Source of the DNA: Methylocystis echinoides
Lineage (GTDB): Bacteria > Pseudomonadota > Alphaproteobacteria > Rhizobiales > Beijerinckiaceae
Direction: 5' to 3'
Length of the DNA: 64,000 nt
Assembly: GCF_027923385.1 (NCBI RefSeq)
Contig: NZ_BSEC01000006.1
Span: forward strand, 62,001 to 126,000
Every line of letters starts with the position of its first letter. Position 1 is the first letter of the stretch. Shown here piece by piece: positions 50,613 to 59,678 of the stretch. Made by a program: the position numbers and the translations under genes. The notes under the pieces are model-generated. The model had not been told where the DNA came from, did no database searches, and saw nothing but the letters and a program-made list of their open reading frames with translations.

Positions 50613-51921
50613 GCTTCAGCTCCCTGAGGGCTTCCTTGACCGGATCGGGATACAGTGCCGAGAAATCGAGATCGCGCCGCACGAACACGATAATCCGCGT
50701 TCCCTGGTCGAGGTAAATCGTCGGTGGAATGTTGATCGAGTTGCGCAGGGCCTCCTGAGCGATGTTGGTCAGAGTTTGGGAGATGTTCTGTGCGGCGATC
50801 TGACGGGCCTGCAGGGGAAGCTGGTTCTGGTTCACGCCGGTTTGGGTCTGCGTCACAACGCCGGTCACGGGGTCGGTGGTCGTGATGACCGTGCCGTTGC
50901 CATAGCCGTCGGTGTTCTGTCCGTATGCGCTGAGGAATTGTGCTCCCCCGCCGACCAGCGACAGCACTATCGCCGAGCCGAAGCGCTCGAGATAATGATT
51001 GTCGACGAAGCCAGCGTTGCCGGCACGGCCGAGCTCGTCGGCGCCGTTCGAACCGAGTTGCACCGACACGCCGTCGGACCGCAACATTCGGGTCCAGACG
51101 ATAAAGACCCGGGTCTGGCCCTGGGCGATGCCGGACCGATACTCGCCGATCAGGCGGCTGCCCGATGGAATAAGCACGCGTCGGCCGTCGAACGACCAGA
51201 CATTCTCGGTCACGACAGCCCGCACCATGCCGGGCAGATCGCTCTGTACGGCCGTTTCCAGCACGCCGCGGATCAGCGTGCCCTGCGCCACCAGCGCGTC
51301 GATGCGGTCGTTCTTTGATGCGCGGGCCACTTCGACCCCTGCGGCGGAGACCGATGCGAGGAAGCGCCTATTGGGATCGTCTTCGTTGCCTGCCGGACCA
51401 CGAGGTCCGTCCTCGCCATTCGTAGCGGCGGCCGCCGAGGCGTTGTCAGCGATCACCTGTGGCGCGCGCAGCCGCTCCCAGCGCCGTCGCTCTTCCTCCT
51501 GGCGTTGCCGCTCGAGCTCCGCGAGCCGCCGCGCCTCGTCATCGTTGGGCGGTGCCGCGACAAGGGGCGGTTCCGGTGCCGGCGGCGGCGGCAGCGCCAG
51601 GGGCGGTGCGACCGGAGGAGCAGGCGGAGCGGGTTCGGGCGGCGCCGGCGGCACGACGATCGTGCCCTGATCGGTTTGCGGACGGGGCGTCGAAAGCGAA
51701 GGCGCCGGAAACTGGGTGGTCGTGAATTCTTCTTTGTCCGGCGTCGTCAACGTGGGAGTCCGGCGGGCCAGCGATCCGTAGATGAGCCAGGCGGCAATCG
51801 CCAGCGCCCCAAGCGGTATGGCGATCTTCAAGAAACCGCCGACAGCGGTTCGCCCCCGGGCGACAGAGCTGGCGGCGGCCGCCTCGAGCTCCAGTGAACG
51901 ATAATCGTCGGCCGTCGGCAT
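50575..51921 (-). CDS. virB10: T4SS core protein VirB10
   Basis: This 448-residue envelope-spanning protein has one transmembrane segment at about residues 30-50 (IAIPLGALAIAAWLIYG), a long Pro-rich periplasmic region with repeated PAPPAPP units, and the C-terminal TrbI-like barrel domain (LIRGVLETAVQSDLPGM, VLIPSGSRLIGEYRSG). It joins inner-membrane energy to the outer-membrane pore with VirB9 and VirB7. The gene begins six bases after virB9 ends. Confidence 0.95.
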   Translation of the reverse strand: MPTADDYRSLELEAAAASSVARGRTAVGGFLKIAIPLGALAIAAWLIYGSLARRTPTLTTPDKEEFTTTQFPAPSLSTPRPQTDQGTIVVPPAPPEPAPPAPPVAPPLALPPPPAPEPPLVAAPPNDDEARRLAELERQRQEEERRRWERLRAPQVIADNASAAAATNGEDGPRGPAGNEDDPNRRFLASVSAAGVEVARASKNDRIDALVAQGTLIRGVLETAVQSDLPGMVRAVVTENVWSFDGRRVLIPSGSRLIGEYRSGIAQGQTRVFIVWTRMLRSDGVSVQLGSNGADELGRAGNAGFVDNHYLERFGSAIVLSLVGGGAQFLSAYGQNTDGYGNGTVITTTDPVTGVVTQTQTGVNQNQLPLQARQIAAQNISQTLTNIAQEALRNSINIPPTIYLDQGTRIIVFVRRDLDFSALYPDPVKEALRELKRERSGAKPDGLH

Positions 51922-51927
51922 GCGCGC

Positions 51928-52731
51928 TCAACCTCCCGAGGCGGTGGCCGCGCCCACGCGCTGCGGCGCGTAAGGCTCAAGGCCTGTCGGCTCATGCACG
52001 TTGGTCAGACGGCGGTTGAAGATGCAGGTCGATTCCTGGCCGTTGCGCAGGGTCCATTGCGCGGAGACCTTGTCGACGACGACATAGGGTCCCTCTGTCC
52101 GGAAATTGACGAGGCTCTCATTGCGATCCGCGTCGACGATGAAGATCGCCGGCGTCTCGCCCTCGAACCGAAACCAGGTCTTGGTGCCGTCGTCGAAGAC
52201 GGCGACCGGCTTGTTGGTGGAAGACCCCTTGTAGCCGTAGTTGCTGTTGGCGTTCGCGATGTTGAGCGCTTTCAAGTTCGGATTGGCGGCGCGCTCCTTG
52301 GCTTCGGCAAGCAGCCGGGCGCTGGCTTCGTCATCCGGGAAGCGAAACCGCACGGCGTAGATCTGATTCGATGGCGGGCGCGTGTTCGAGCGCAGCAGGA
52401 ACGAGTAGACTCGCTTGTCGGTCACGACGTTGAGATTGGATTGCGCGTTCTTCTCCACGGGTTTGATGAAGATGATGTCGCCTTTTCGGTTCGGCTCGAC
52501 GCGCCAGGCAATGGAATCGCCGAGCGCCAACGTCTCGATCTTTTCGTCAGGCTGCAGCTGGATCATCGTCGACGTGCCGTAGGTGGCGTCGATTGCGGTG
52601 ACGTTGTCCCGGCTGTAGACGACGTCGCGCACACGCGGGTCGAGGCGGCCGGGACGCGGCGTCGATTCGGCAAGCGCCGCGCCCGTCGACAGTAAGAGGG
52701 TAAGAAGCGCAAGAGCGGACGGCCGCATCAT
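51928..52731 (-). CDS. virB9: T4SS core protein VirB9
   Basis: This 267-residue exported protein has a signal peptide (LALLTLLLSTGAALA) and the CagX/VirB9 pattern: RVRDVVYSRDNVTAIDATYG, SIAWRVEPNRKGDIIFIKP, and the C-terminal barrel part ending in the exposed FNRRLTNVHE. It builds the outer-membrane core ring with VirB7 and VirB10. It overlaps virB8 by 4 bases. Confidence 0.93.
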   Translation of the reverse strand: MMRPSALALLTLLLSTGAALAESTPRPGRLDPRVRDVVYSRDNVTAIDATYGTSTMIQLQPDEKIETLALGDSIAWRVEPNRKGDIIFIKPVEKNAQSNLNVVTDKRVYSFLLRSNTRPPSNQIYAVRFRFPDDEASARLLAEAKERAANPNLKALNIANANSNYGYKGSSTNKPVAVFDDGTKTWFRFEGETPAIFIVDADRNESLVNFRTEGPYVVVDKVSAQWTLRNGQESTCIFNRRLTNVHEPTGLEPYAPQRVGAATASGG

Positions 52732-53441
52732 GGCTGCTGCCCCACGCTGCGCGGAGATGGCGCCGATTCCTGGTCACGCCGATATTCGAGCACCTGGAAG
52801 CCCAGCGGATTGTCGAAACGCCATTCGTTGCGCATGGGCGCGGACGTGTAACGGAAGCGCACCAGAGAAACCCAGTGCCGAGTCACGATGTTGGTGGCCG
52901 ACTTTTCGTCGGTGGAGAAGCGGACCAGCGCGGTGCGGTTGTTCGGAAAGGTCACCGACTTGATGGTGACGCTGACCTCGGTGTTCGTCCCGTAGATCTT
53001 CACCGGGTTATTGGGATTGGCGGGCGAGTAAATCTCGGTGAGCTCGCGCGCCGCGTCTCCGGCGGCGAGGAGTTGGGCGAGATCAAAATTATCCTTCAGC
53101 GCCTTCGGATCGTAGGTCTCGCGCGCTTTGATGTAGCGCACGACATTGAACATCGTCACCGCCTCGTCCTGCGTCAGCGGTCCCTCCGCGGTCGGTCGCT
53201 TGACCTCGACGAACCCCGTCGTTTTGTCGACGACGACCATATAAGGCTCGTAGGTCTTGAGTGGCACGAGGAGCGCCAGCACGGCGAGCGCGGTGACGGC
53301 AACCATGGTCATCACGGTGGCGACGATCCAGGCTAGCGCGCGCGAGTTGCGGTTGCGCCGGGCGATATCGTGCTCCCAAGTTGCGCCGTCGGCATAATAG
53401 CGCGGATCAACCCGGTCGGACTGGGTCGTGGTATCCGTCAC
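52728..53441 (-). CDS. virB8: T4SS inner membrane protein VirB8
   Basis: This 237-residue protein has a cytosolic start, one transmembrane segment at about residues 36-58 (AWIVATVMTMVAVTALAVLAL) and a periplasmic NTF2-like domain (YIKARETYDPKALKDNF, VRFSTDEKS, HWVSLVRFRY). It is the assembly factor linking VirB6 and the core. It overlaps virB6 and virB9 by 4 bases each. Confidence 0.93.
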   Translation of the reverse strand: MTDTTTQSDRVDPRYYADGATWEHDIARRNRNSRALAWIVATVMTMVAVTALAVLALLVPLKTYEPYMVVVDKTTGFVEVKRPTAEGPLTQDEAVTMFNVVRYIKARETYDPKALKDNFDLAQLLAAGDAARELTEIYSPANPNNPVKIYGTNTEVSVTIKSVTFPNNRTALVRFSTDEKSATNIVTRHWVSLVRFRYTSAPMRNEWRFDNPLGFQVLEYRRDQESAPSPRSVGQQP

Positions 53442-54568
53442 GGTCTTCCTCCCCCGCTCTGCGCCGGCGGTGCGCCGGAGTTGCGGAGTTGGTCGGCGAG
53501 CCGACGGAACTCTGCGGACTGCGTCCAGCTCGCGGCGCGGAGGCCGACGCGCGCTCTCTGCCGCGCGGCCAGCTCCTCCCGCCGCGACATCGAAGCGGGG
53601 TTGAACGGATTGCGGAAGGCGAGGCGCGCTCGGTTGGCGGCCGCCCCCATCCGGTAGCCGGAGGCCGTGGCCAGGACCGCGCCGAGCCGGGGCGCGAAGA
53701 TCGGGACGCCACCTGCGATTGCGGCCGCCATGTTATTGATCTGGCTCAGCAGGAGGATGCCGATGATGGCGAGCAGCACCACCGGTCCGATTGTTGCCCA
53801 TGTGGCAGACTTGCTGTTGGCGACGCCGTTCAGCGTGTCGATCGATTGCTGGATCAGCGAGACATAGAAGGCGAGGAAGGCGTATACGAGCACCTGCACA
53901 AGGAAATACTGCGCGAGTGAGCTCATCCAGCCGCTGAAGAACCGCGACGTGACGCCGAACAGAAGCAGGATGATGAATAGCGGCGCCAGGGCAAGCAGAA
54001 GCCACATGAACATCTTCGACAACACGATCAGGAAGATGGCGAAACCGATCAGGATCGCCATGACAACGTAGAAAACGGCGGCGAAGATGTAGGGTCCCCA
54101 ATTGGTAATGCCGGCATTCTGTAGAAACGCCTCGGTCGCGCTATTGGTCGTGTCCCACATGTTCTGCAAGGCCGACTGGACGGCGTTGACCGAGGTGAGA
54201 TTGGCCGAGGTGCCGGAATTGTTGGCGGAAGTGACGGCGCTCAGCAGCGCGTTGCCGATGGCGGAAGGACCGTCATTCAGGATCGTATACACGAAGGTTT
54301 GGAATTCTCCCCAGCGGGTCGCCAGGACATAGATCATCATCGCGCGAAAGAGCCGGAAGGCATGATCCGTCGGGCCGCCGCTGGCCGTGCCCTGCCAGAT
54401 CCCGACGCCCCAGAAGATTACGTAAAGCGTCAGGAGCAGACCGGCGACGCCGGTTGTCCCGCCCGATGCCGCCGCGTTCGCGAGGGCCTGATATGCCGTC
54501 GAAACGTAATTCTGGCCAAGCTGGTCGACGGATTGCAGCAGCGAAGTGATATTGAAATTGTTGGCCAT
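53438..54568 (-). CDS. virB6: T4SS inner membrane channel protein VirB6
   Basis: This 376-residue polytopic protein has six to seven hydrophobic segments (GVAGLLLTLYVIFWGVGI, IFAAVFYVVMAILIGFAIFL, MFMWLLLALAPLFIILLL, VLVYAFLAFYVSLIQQ, GPVVLLAIIGILLL). This is the TrbL/VirB6 plan, with a cytosolic Arg-rich tail. It forms the inner-membrane part of the channel. Confidence 0.92.
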   Translation of the reverse strand: MANNFNITSLLQSVDQLGQNYVSTAYQALANAAASGGTTGVAGLLLTLYVIFWGVGIWQGTASGGPTDHAFRLFRAMMIYVLATRWGEFQTFVYTILNDGPSAIGNALLSAVTSANNSGTSANLTSVNAVQSALQNMWDTTNSATEAFLQNAGITNWGPYIFAAVFYVVMAILIGFAIFLIVLSKMFMWLLLALAPLFIILLLFGVTSRFFSGWMSSLAQYFLVQVLVYAFLAFYVSLIQQSIDTLNGVANSKSATWATIGPVVLLAIIGILLLSQINNMAAAIAGGVPIFAPRLGAVLATASGYRMGAAANRARLAFRNPFNPASMSRREELAARQRARVGLRAASWTQSAEFRRLADQLRNSGAPPAQSGGGRP

Positions 54569-54576
54569 CGCGCTCC

Positions 54577-54774
54577 TCAGATCGGCCGCATCGGGCCGCA
54601 GGCGTCAACGGCCTCAACCGCGGCTCGAGCGGGCGGCGCGGGAGGGAGCTGCGCATAGGCCAGCGGCGCGCCGCCCTCGTCGGGTGAACACGGCGCTTTC
54701 AGCGGCTTATAGGCACAGCCGCCGAGCGCGAGCGTGAGTAGTACGCTGGCCATGAGGAGCGATACCGATCTCAC
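54577..54774 (-). CDS. virB7: VirB7-like small lipoprotein
   Basis: This 65-residue protein has a lipoprotein signal with lipobox LALGGC (Cys about residue 20). It lies between virB6 and the virB5 region, where VirB7 is encoded in many rhizobial systems. The mature part is Pro/Ala-rich and has further cysteines (APCSPDEG, DACGPM). It overlaps the next upstream gene by 4 bases. VirB7 anchors VirB9 in the outer membrane; the assignment is by lipobox, size and position. Confidence 0.7.
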   Translation of the reverse strand: MRSVSLLMASVLLTLALGGCAYKPLKAPCSPDEGGAPLAYAQLPPAPPARAAVEAVDACGPMRPI

Positions 54775-54962
54775 TGCGGCGGCGCCTTGGGTTGCGTGAA
54801 TGTCATGGCCCGCGAGGCGGATTCCGCGGCATCGTTCCGGTTGGGGGACGTTTCAGCGGTGCTCGTCGCCGGCCATGAGGATGGACGGAGCGCGTAGCGT
54901 CCGACCGCGACGCCCACGGCGAGCGCAACCACGGCTGTCGCGATGACAATGGCCTTCGACAT
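54771..54962 (-). CDS. Small membrane protein of T4SS operon, shares tail with VirB5
   Basis: This 63-residue protein has a single N-terminal transmembrane helix (AIVIATAVVALAVGVAVGRY) and a short periplasmic tail. The tail contains ESASRAMTFTQ, nearly the same as the VirB5 end ESAAARAMKFTQ encoded just upstream. No family is recognised. It may be a VirB5-associated or entry-exclusion-type small protein; the shared tail suggests a common partner or an old duplication. Confidence 0.6.
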   Translation of the reverse strand: MSKAIVIATAVVALAVGVAVGRYALRPSSWPATSTAETSPNRNDAAESASRAMTFTQPKAPPQ

Positions 54963-55038
54963 GGGGTCCCCCAGATGTTGTGTTGCGCCGCCCCGCGCGG
55001 CGTGCGCGAAAGCTTTTCGCGGCTCGCCGCCCGCTCCG

Positions 55039-55749
55039 CTACTGAGTGAATTTCATGGCGCGCGCCGCGGCCGACTCCGCCGCGATGCGATCGAGATTGG
55101 CCTGGTTCGCCGCAGCGGCTGCATTGTTCGCAACCCCGTTCAGTTCATTGATCGTCAGGCCGGTCTGAACCTGCACCTGGGTATTCTGATCGATGCTGCC
55201 TTTCAGATCCTGCGCCTGGCCGATCTGCTGGCCGCCCTGCTTGAAAGCGCTCGATCGCTGCTGCACCGCGCTCTGTGTCGAGTTGATGAGCCCCGAGAGC
55301 GTAGCGGCGACGTTCACGGAACTCTTGTAAGCCGTGTCCACGGGGTGGCTCTGGCCGCTGGTGAGACCGGTGATCGTCTGTACGAGCTGCAGGCCATTGA
55401 TCAGAGTCGACACGATGTTCTGCGAATTCGAGCCCATGCCGGCGAAAGACAGCGCCCCGCCCGAGATCACCGATCCGAGGGAGGGCGCCTGCGCCATGGA
55501 GAAGCCGCCGCCGAGGGCCATTTGTGCGAGCGTTCCTTGCGCCTGGGACGAGCGATCGCCCGTCACCGCTTGCAGCGTCTTCTGGGTGAACTGCATGATC
55601 TGCTGATCGGCGGTCAGGATCTTCTGGGTGCTGGTTGCGATCTCCTGGGCCTTTTGCAGGTTGGCGTTGTCGATGACCGGGACTTGCGCCAACGCTGGCG
55701 ACAATTGGGCGGTCACGATGCCGGCGATGAGGGCAAGGATGGTGCGCAT
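55039..55749 (-). CDS. virB5: VirB5/TrbJ-like pilus-tip protein
   Basis: This 236-residue exported protein has a signal peptide (ILALIAGIVTAQLSPALA) and long Gln-rich helices (AQEIATSTQKILTADQQIMQ, STQSAVQQRSSAFKQGGQQI) of the TrbJ/VirB5 kind. VirB5 caps the pilus and contacts recipients. The start at 55749 is chosen for GGAGG upstream; the frame is open further 5' but overlaps the preceding gene. The end ESAAARAMKFTQ recurs in the next small protein. Confidence 0.78.
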   Translation of the reverse strand: MRTILALIAGIVTAQLSPALAQVPVIDNANLQKAQEIATSTQKILTADQQIMQFTQKTLQAVTGDRSSQAQGTLAQMALGGGFSMAQAPSLGSVISGGALSFAGMGSNSQNIVSTLINGLQLVQTITGLTSGQSHPVDTAYKSSVNVAATLSGLINSTQSAVQQRSSAFKQGGQQIGQAQDLKGSIDQNTQVQVQTGLTINELNGVANNAAAAANQANLDRIAAESAAARAMKFTQ

Positions 55750-55760
55750 GAAAATCCTCC

Positions 55761-56654
55761 CTAGCGCGTGTCGTTGTTGATCGCGGCCAGCGCTGCGGCG
55801 ACGTCGGCCACGGTCAAGCCGGGCCCGGCCGAAGCGCTGTCGTTCGTCGGTGTGCCTTGCGCCTGTGCGAGGTAAAAGATGACGTTGCCGTCGGTGTCGA
55901 CGTAGCGGGCGCTGACGCATCCAGGGTCGGGGTTCGTGCCCGGCAGTGTGGTCGAGCATCCCGTCGGCGTCCGGCAAGGGTCAGTCGGCGAGCCGGTCCC
56001 GATCATGCCCGCGGGACAGACCGGACCGGAGGCGGGCCGTCCCCCCGTCACCGTCGCCGCCCGCATGCCCCCGGCCGCCCGGCTCATGTCGCTCGTTCTG
56101 GCGAGGTTGAGCGCGTTCAGGGCGGTTACCCAAAGGTTCGTCGAATCAACGACGCCGTTCCAGGCAAGGTTGTTCTGCAGCCGCGCCGCGCTGTTCATGT
56201 CCATCGCCGCCATCACGGTCGAGCCGCTGCCGACCTGCTGGCCCGCGACCTGAAACCCTGACTGCGCGGCGCCAAGCGTCGAGCGACTGGCATCGAGACC
56301 GGCAACGACATTGCCGCTCGACTGAAACAATGTCTGGCTGTTCAGCGCGCCGCCTTGCGCCCCAGGATCGGGAGCGGCGGGCATGTCCGGCGCATAGGAG
56401 CGAATGGCCTGGCTTCCGGCGCCCGCCTGCGGCTTAACGGTCGGATCGGTGACGTTGGCCTTCTTGCCCGTGGTCACCGCGCATTTGACGCCGCTATTGG
56501 CGTCCTTGCGCTGCGTCGTCACCGGTACGAGTTTGACCGTCGTGCTGGCTGTCAACGAATGTTGGCTGAGCTGTGCTGCGTCGTCGACCGGGATGGCCGC
56601 GTGCGCCGGGGTGGCCAAAGCCGCCGCCGCGACAATGATCAGGATGGTCTTCAT
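55761..56654 (-). CDS. Exported protein of unknown function within T4SS operon
   Basis: This 297-residue protein has a clear signal peptide (ILIIVAAAALATPAHA). The middle is rich in Ala/Gly/Ser/Gln with helical stretches (NSAARLQNNLAWNGVVDSTN, LWVTALNALNLARTSDM). The C-terminal third has cysteine pairs (GPVCPAGM, DPCRTPTGCSTTL, DPGCVSARY), suggesting a disulfide-linked surface domain. It lies between virB4 and virB5, starting inside the virB4 stop (ATGA). It may be a pilus or surface accessory particular to this subgroup; no family recognised. Confidence 0.65.
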   Translation of the reverse strand: MKTILIIVAAAALATPAHAAIPVDDAAQLSQHSLTASTTVKLVPVTTQRKDANSGVKCAVTTGKKANVTDPTVKPQAGAGSQAIRSYAPDMPAAPDPGAQGGALNSQTLFQSSGNVVAGLDASRSTLGAAQSGFQVAGQQVGSGSTVMAAMDMNSAARLQNNLAWNGVVDSTNLWVTALNALNLARTSDMSRAAGGMRAATVTGGRPASGPVCPAGMIGTGSPTDPCRTPTGCSTTLPGTNPDPGCVSARYVDTDGNVIFYLAQAQGTPTNDSASAGPGLTVADVAAALAAINNDTR

Positions 56655-59062
56655 GAAGGGTCTCTCCCCAGGAAGATCGGCAGCCACACCGCTGGATCGT
56701 CGCCAACGCGCGCGCGCAGCGCGTCGAGCTCGGCCACGGTCTCGGTCCGACCGGACAGCACCTTGATGAGGTCAGGCATGCTCGACAGGTTCAGCCGGGC
56801 CACGACGCTGTCCCGGCCGTGCTTGATCAGGAAGGACCGACTTTCGGGGACGGTGCTGCGAATCCAGTCGACCTCGCGGCCCGAAAGGCGGAAAGCCTGA
56901 CGATAGCTCTCGTCGTCGGCTTTGGGATTCGGAAAGAAGATGTTGGTGCTGGTCTGCTCGATCAGCGTGTTGGACGCGCGTGAGCGGACGATATCGGCCG
57001 CAGATTGCGTGCCGAAGCCGATGATGCCGTTCTGCTTGCGGATCGTCTTCAGCTTATCACGTATGAAGAAGGCAAAGACCTCGTCGTCGAGCAGCCGCCA
57101 GCCTTCATCAAGAAAGATCATCACCGGATCGCCCGTGAGCAACTCCTCGGTGCGGTGGAAGATGTACATGAGCGCGGCGGTGCGGATGACGGGATCGTCG
57201 AGGACGCGCGTCATGTCGAAGCCGAAGATGCTCGAAATCGAGAACTGGTCCTCATCGTTGTTGAACAGCCAGCCCCGCTGATCCGGCCGCATCCAGCTTT
57301 CCAAGCGCGCGAGGAGATCCCCCTCCCCCGCCCGGATGCGACCGCGCAGCAAGGTCGAGAACGCCTTCAGCGTCCGCCCGTCCGGACCCGCTGAAAGCGC
57401 CGCTGCGATTGCGTTTCGGATCACCTGCTCTTCGGAAGCGCTGAGATCGCCGCCCTTGGCCGGACGCAGCATGAAGGCGAACAGCTGGTACAGAAACTCG
57501 CGGTTCGCTGCCGAGTCGGGCAGCGACAGCGGATTGAACCCGGTGGGCTCGCCGGGAATGAGCGCTTCATATTGACCGCCGAGAGCGCGAATAAAGATCT
57601 CAGCGCCACGATCCTTGTCGACGAAGACGAGTTTGGGGCGCGGCTGGATGCGCTGCGTCTGCGCCGCGATGAACGATAGAAACACGGTCTTGCCCGACCC
57701 GGTCGGCCCGACGACGGTGAAGTTGCCGATGTCACGAACGTGGTGATTGTAATAGTAGGCCGTCTGCGACGTTGTCTCGAAGACCGAGATTGCGGGGCCC
57801 CAGTGGTTGCCGTTGGGGCGCCCGCTCGGATAGTTGTGCAGCGAGGCGAAGCCGGCGAAGTTTTTCGACGAGATCACAGCCTTGCGGGCGATATAGGCGA
57901 AATTGCCCGGCAGCTGCGACCAGAACGCCGGTTCGCAATTGAGGTCTTCGCGCACCCAGATCACCGACCGATCCGTCAGCGCGGCACCGGCCGCTGTCAC
58001 GGCCGCGCCTACCTCGGCGAGATCGCGGCCGAGGCACATCACCGTCATGTGGTGCTCGCCATAGATCGCCTCGGAAGCCAGCAATTCGTCCCGGGCCTCG
58101 TCAAGATGCTCCGCGACGATCGAACCGGCCTCGTCGGACATATCGACTTGCCGCGACACGCGATCGATCTGCTTGGCGGCGACCGGCCGATCGACGATGG
58201 CGAAGGTCTGGGTGGCGATGAATTCGTGCGGCACCCGCAGGAGATTGTCGAACGAACCGGGACCACTTTGCGCCGGATATTCGCGGATCGAAATCATCGC
58301 GCCGAAGCGCGTGTCGTCGCGGCTGGCGCCGCGGATCTCGATGGCGTTGCGGCCGAAGAAGAGACGCTTCGTCGAGAGCGCGTCCGCAAGGTCCATGCGG
58401 GGCAGATGCATCGGCCGCGGTAGGCCGCCGTTCACGATCTGCACGAGGAATTCCAGCGGCTCGGAGAACCAGATGCCGTCGCGCCGGACCACGCCGAGTT
58501 GCCGCGCGCCATAGGCGGCCAGGTTCTCGCGAACCGCCGTCGCGGCATCGCGCAGCTCGTTGAGGGCGGTCTGAATGGCCACCGACTCGCCGGCCTCGTT
58601 CTTGCGGCCGAGAGCCTTCGTCATCAGGACGTCGAAGGTTCCGGCCTGGCCCTGGAGCGGACGGCGCACGATCGTGAGATAGATGTCGTTGACGAACATT
58701 CGACGCTTCGACAGGGAGGCGTCGTAGCGCTCGTCGATCTCGCGGCACAACGCGTTGTCGAAGGTCGACGCGATCCGTGGTTGCACCTCGCGCCGGACGA
58801 TGTGCGCGGCGAGCGCGAAGCGCGAGTTGGCGAGTGTGCGGACGATGTCGTTGCGGCCGAGCAGACGGGCGTTGACCTCGCTCATGTCGGATGTCTCGAA
58901 CGAGTAGCCGTCGAGCTTCAACACCGTGAGGAGCAGGCCGTCTCGCGTCTTGAGGATGTGATCGTCGACGTGGCGGGTATAGGGAATGTGCGACGCCACC
59001 GGTCGCTCACGGCGGGACACGGCGCCGAAGGTGAGCTCGTCGAGAAGGGCGCGGGCGACCAT
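56651..59062 (-). CDS. virB4: T4SS ATPase VirB4
   Basis: This 803-residue ATPase of pilus assembly has an N-terminal CagE/TrbE domain (HIPYTRHVDDHILKTRDG) and a C-terminal ATPase domain with Walker A VVGPTGSGKTVFLSF at about residue 455 and Walker B MIFLDEGWRLLDDE at about residue 650. The length is normal for the family. It stands seven bases downstream of virB3. Confidence 0.96.
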   Translation of the reverse strand: MVARALLDELTFGAVSRRERPVASHIPYTRHVDDHILKTRDGLLLTVLKLDGYSFETSDMSEVNARLLGRNDIVRTLANSRFALAAHIVRREVQPRIASTFDNALCREIDERYDASLSKRRMFVNDIYLTIVRRPLQGQAGTFDVLMTKALGRKNEAGESVAIQTALNELRDAATAVRENLAAYGARQLGVVRRDGIWFSEPLEFLVQIVNGGLPRPMHLPRMDLADALSTKRLFFGRNAIEIRGASRDDTRFGAMISIREYPAQSGPGSFDNLLRVPHEFIATQTFAIVDRPVAAKQIDRVSRQVDMSDEAGSIVAEHLDEARDELLASEAIYGEHHMTVMCLGRDLAEVGAAVTAAGAALTDRSVIWVREDLNCEPAFWSQLPGNFAYIARKAVISSKNFAGFASLHNYPSGRPNGNHWGPAISVFETTSQTAYYYNHHVRDIGNFTVVGPTGSGKTVFLSFIAAQTQRIQPRPKLVFVDKDRGAEIFIRALGGQYEALIPGEPTGFNPLSLPDSAANREFLYQLFAFMLRPAKGGDLSASEEQVIRNAIAAALSAGPDGRTLKAFSTLLRGRIRAGEGDLLARLESWMRPDQRGWLFNNDEDQFSISSIFGFDMTRVLDDPVIRTAALMYIFHRTEELLTGDPVMIFLDEGWRLLDDEVFAFFIRDKLKTIRKQNGIIGFGTQSAADIVRSRASNTLIEQTSTNIFFPNPKADDESYRQAFRLSGREVDWIRSTVPESRSFLIKHGRDSVVARLNLSSMPDLIKVLSGRTETVAELDALRARVGDDPAVWLPIFLGRDPS

Positions 59063-59069
59063 GGCAGCC

Positions 59070-59366
59070 TCACGGGGCGTAGCTGTCGGCGCCCCAGAAG
59101 GAGCGCGAGCGGGGCGGACATCTTGTCGAGCGGACGTACAGGATCTCGAAGATACGGTCGTCGCGAAGAGTCATCACGTAGCCGAACAGATGGAGCGGAA
59201 TCGCGACCAGCAGCATGAAGAGATTGTGGGTGACAAGGAAGCACACGCTCGAGACCACGCCGTTGAACATGAAGTACATATACGGCACGCCCATCAGCGT
59301 CGGCGCGCGAGTGAGGGCTTTGACCAGCGGGGTGATAAGCGGATCATCGAGCTCGGCTTCGGTCAT
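59070..59366 (-). CDS. virB3: T4SS inner membrane protein VirB3
   Basis: This 98-residue protein has an N-terminal DPLITPLVKALTRAP motif typical of VirB3 and two hydrophobic segments (MYFMFNGVVSSVCFLV, LFMLLVAIPLHLFGYVM). It acts with VirB4 in the inner membrane. It overlaps virB2 by 4 bases. Confidence 0.9.
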   Translation of the reverse strand: MTEAELDDPLITPLVKALTRAPTLMGVPYMYFMFNGVVSSVCFLVTHNLFMLLVAIPLHLFGYVMTLRDDRIFEILYVRSTRCPPRSRSFWGADSYAP

Positions 59367-59665
59367 TGGCCGACCGCCGACTGGAAGAATTGGACGATTT
59401 GCGCCGAGCCGAACACCAGAACGATGCCGAAAATGACGCTACCGGCGATGCCCCACGTCAGGCGGCCGGACCAGGCGAACAGACCGCACGCGATGACGGC
59501 CAGTGTCGCCAGCGCGGTGGCGATCGGGCCTGTCAAAGCCTGAACCAACTGCGTGAGCGTGGATTGCACGGGTTGCAGCGTCCCGCCCGACTGTGCCGCG
59601 GCGTCGACGACGCTGAGCGCCACAAGGCTCAGAGCGAGGGGCGTGCGCGAAATCCATCGAGTCAT
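59363..59665 (-). CDS. virB2: Pilin VirB2
   Basis: This 100-residue major pilin precursor has a signal peptide (LALSLVALSVVDAAAQ) and two hydrophobic helices (ALTGPIATALATLAVIACGL, WGIAGSVIFGIVLVFG) with a short cytosolic loop (AWSGRLT), the VirB2/TrbC pattern. It overlaps virB3. Confidence 0.9.
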   Translation of the reverse strand: MTRWISRTPLALSLVALSVVDAAAQSGGTLQPVQSTLTQLVQALTGPIATALATLAVIACGLFAWSGRLTWGIAGSVIFGIVLVFGSAQIVQFFQSAVGQ

Positions 59666-59678
59666 CTAGTCCTCCCTG

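Noticed and set aside
49596..50627. Long open frame antisense to virB11
   Set aside because: The sense strand encodes all VirB11 motifs; the antisense product is Arg/Asp/Leu-rich without any family pattern.
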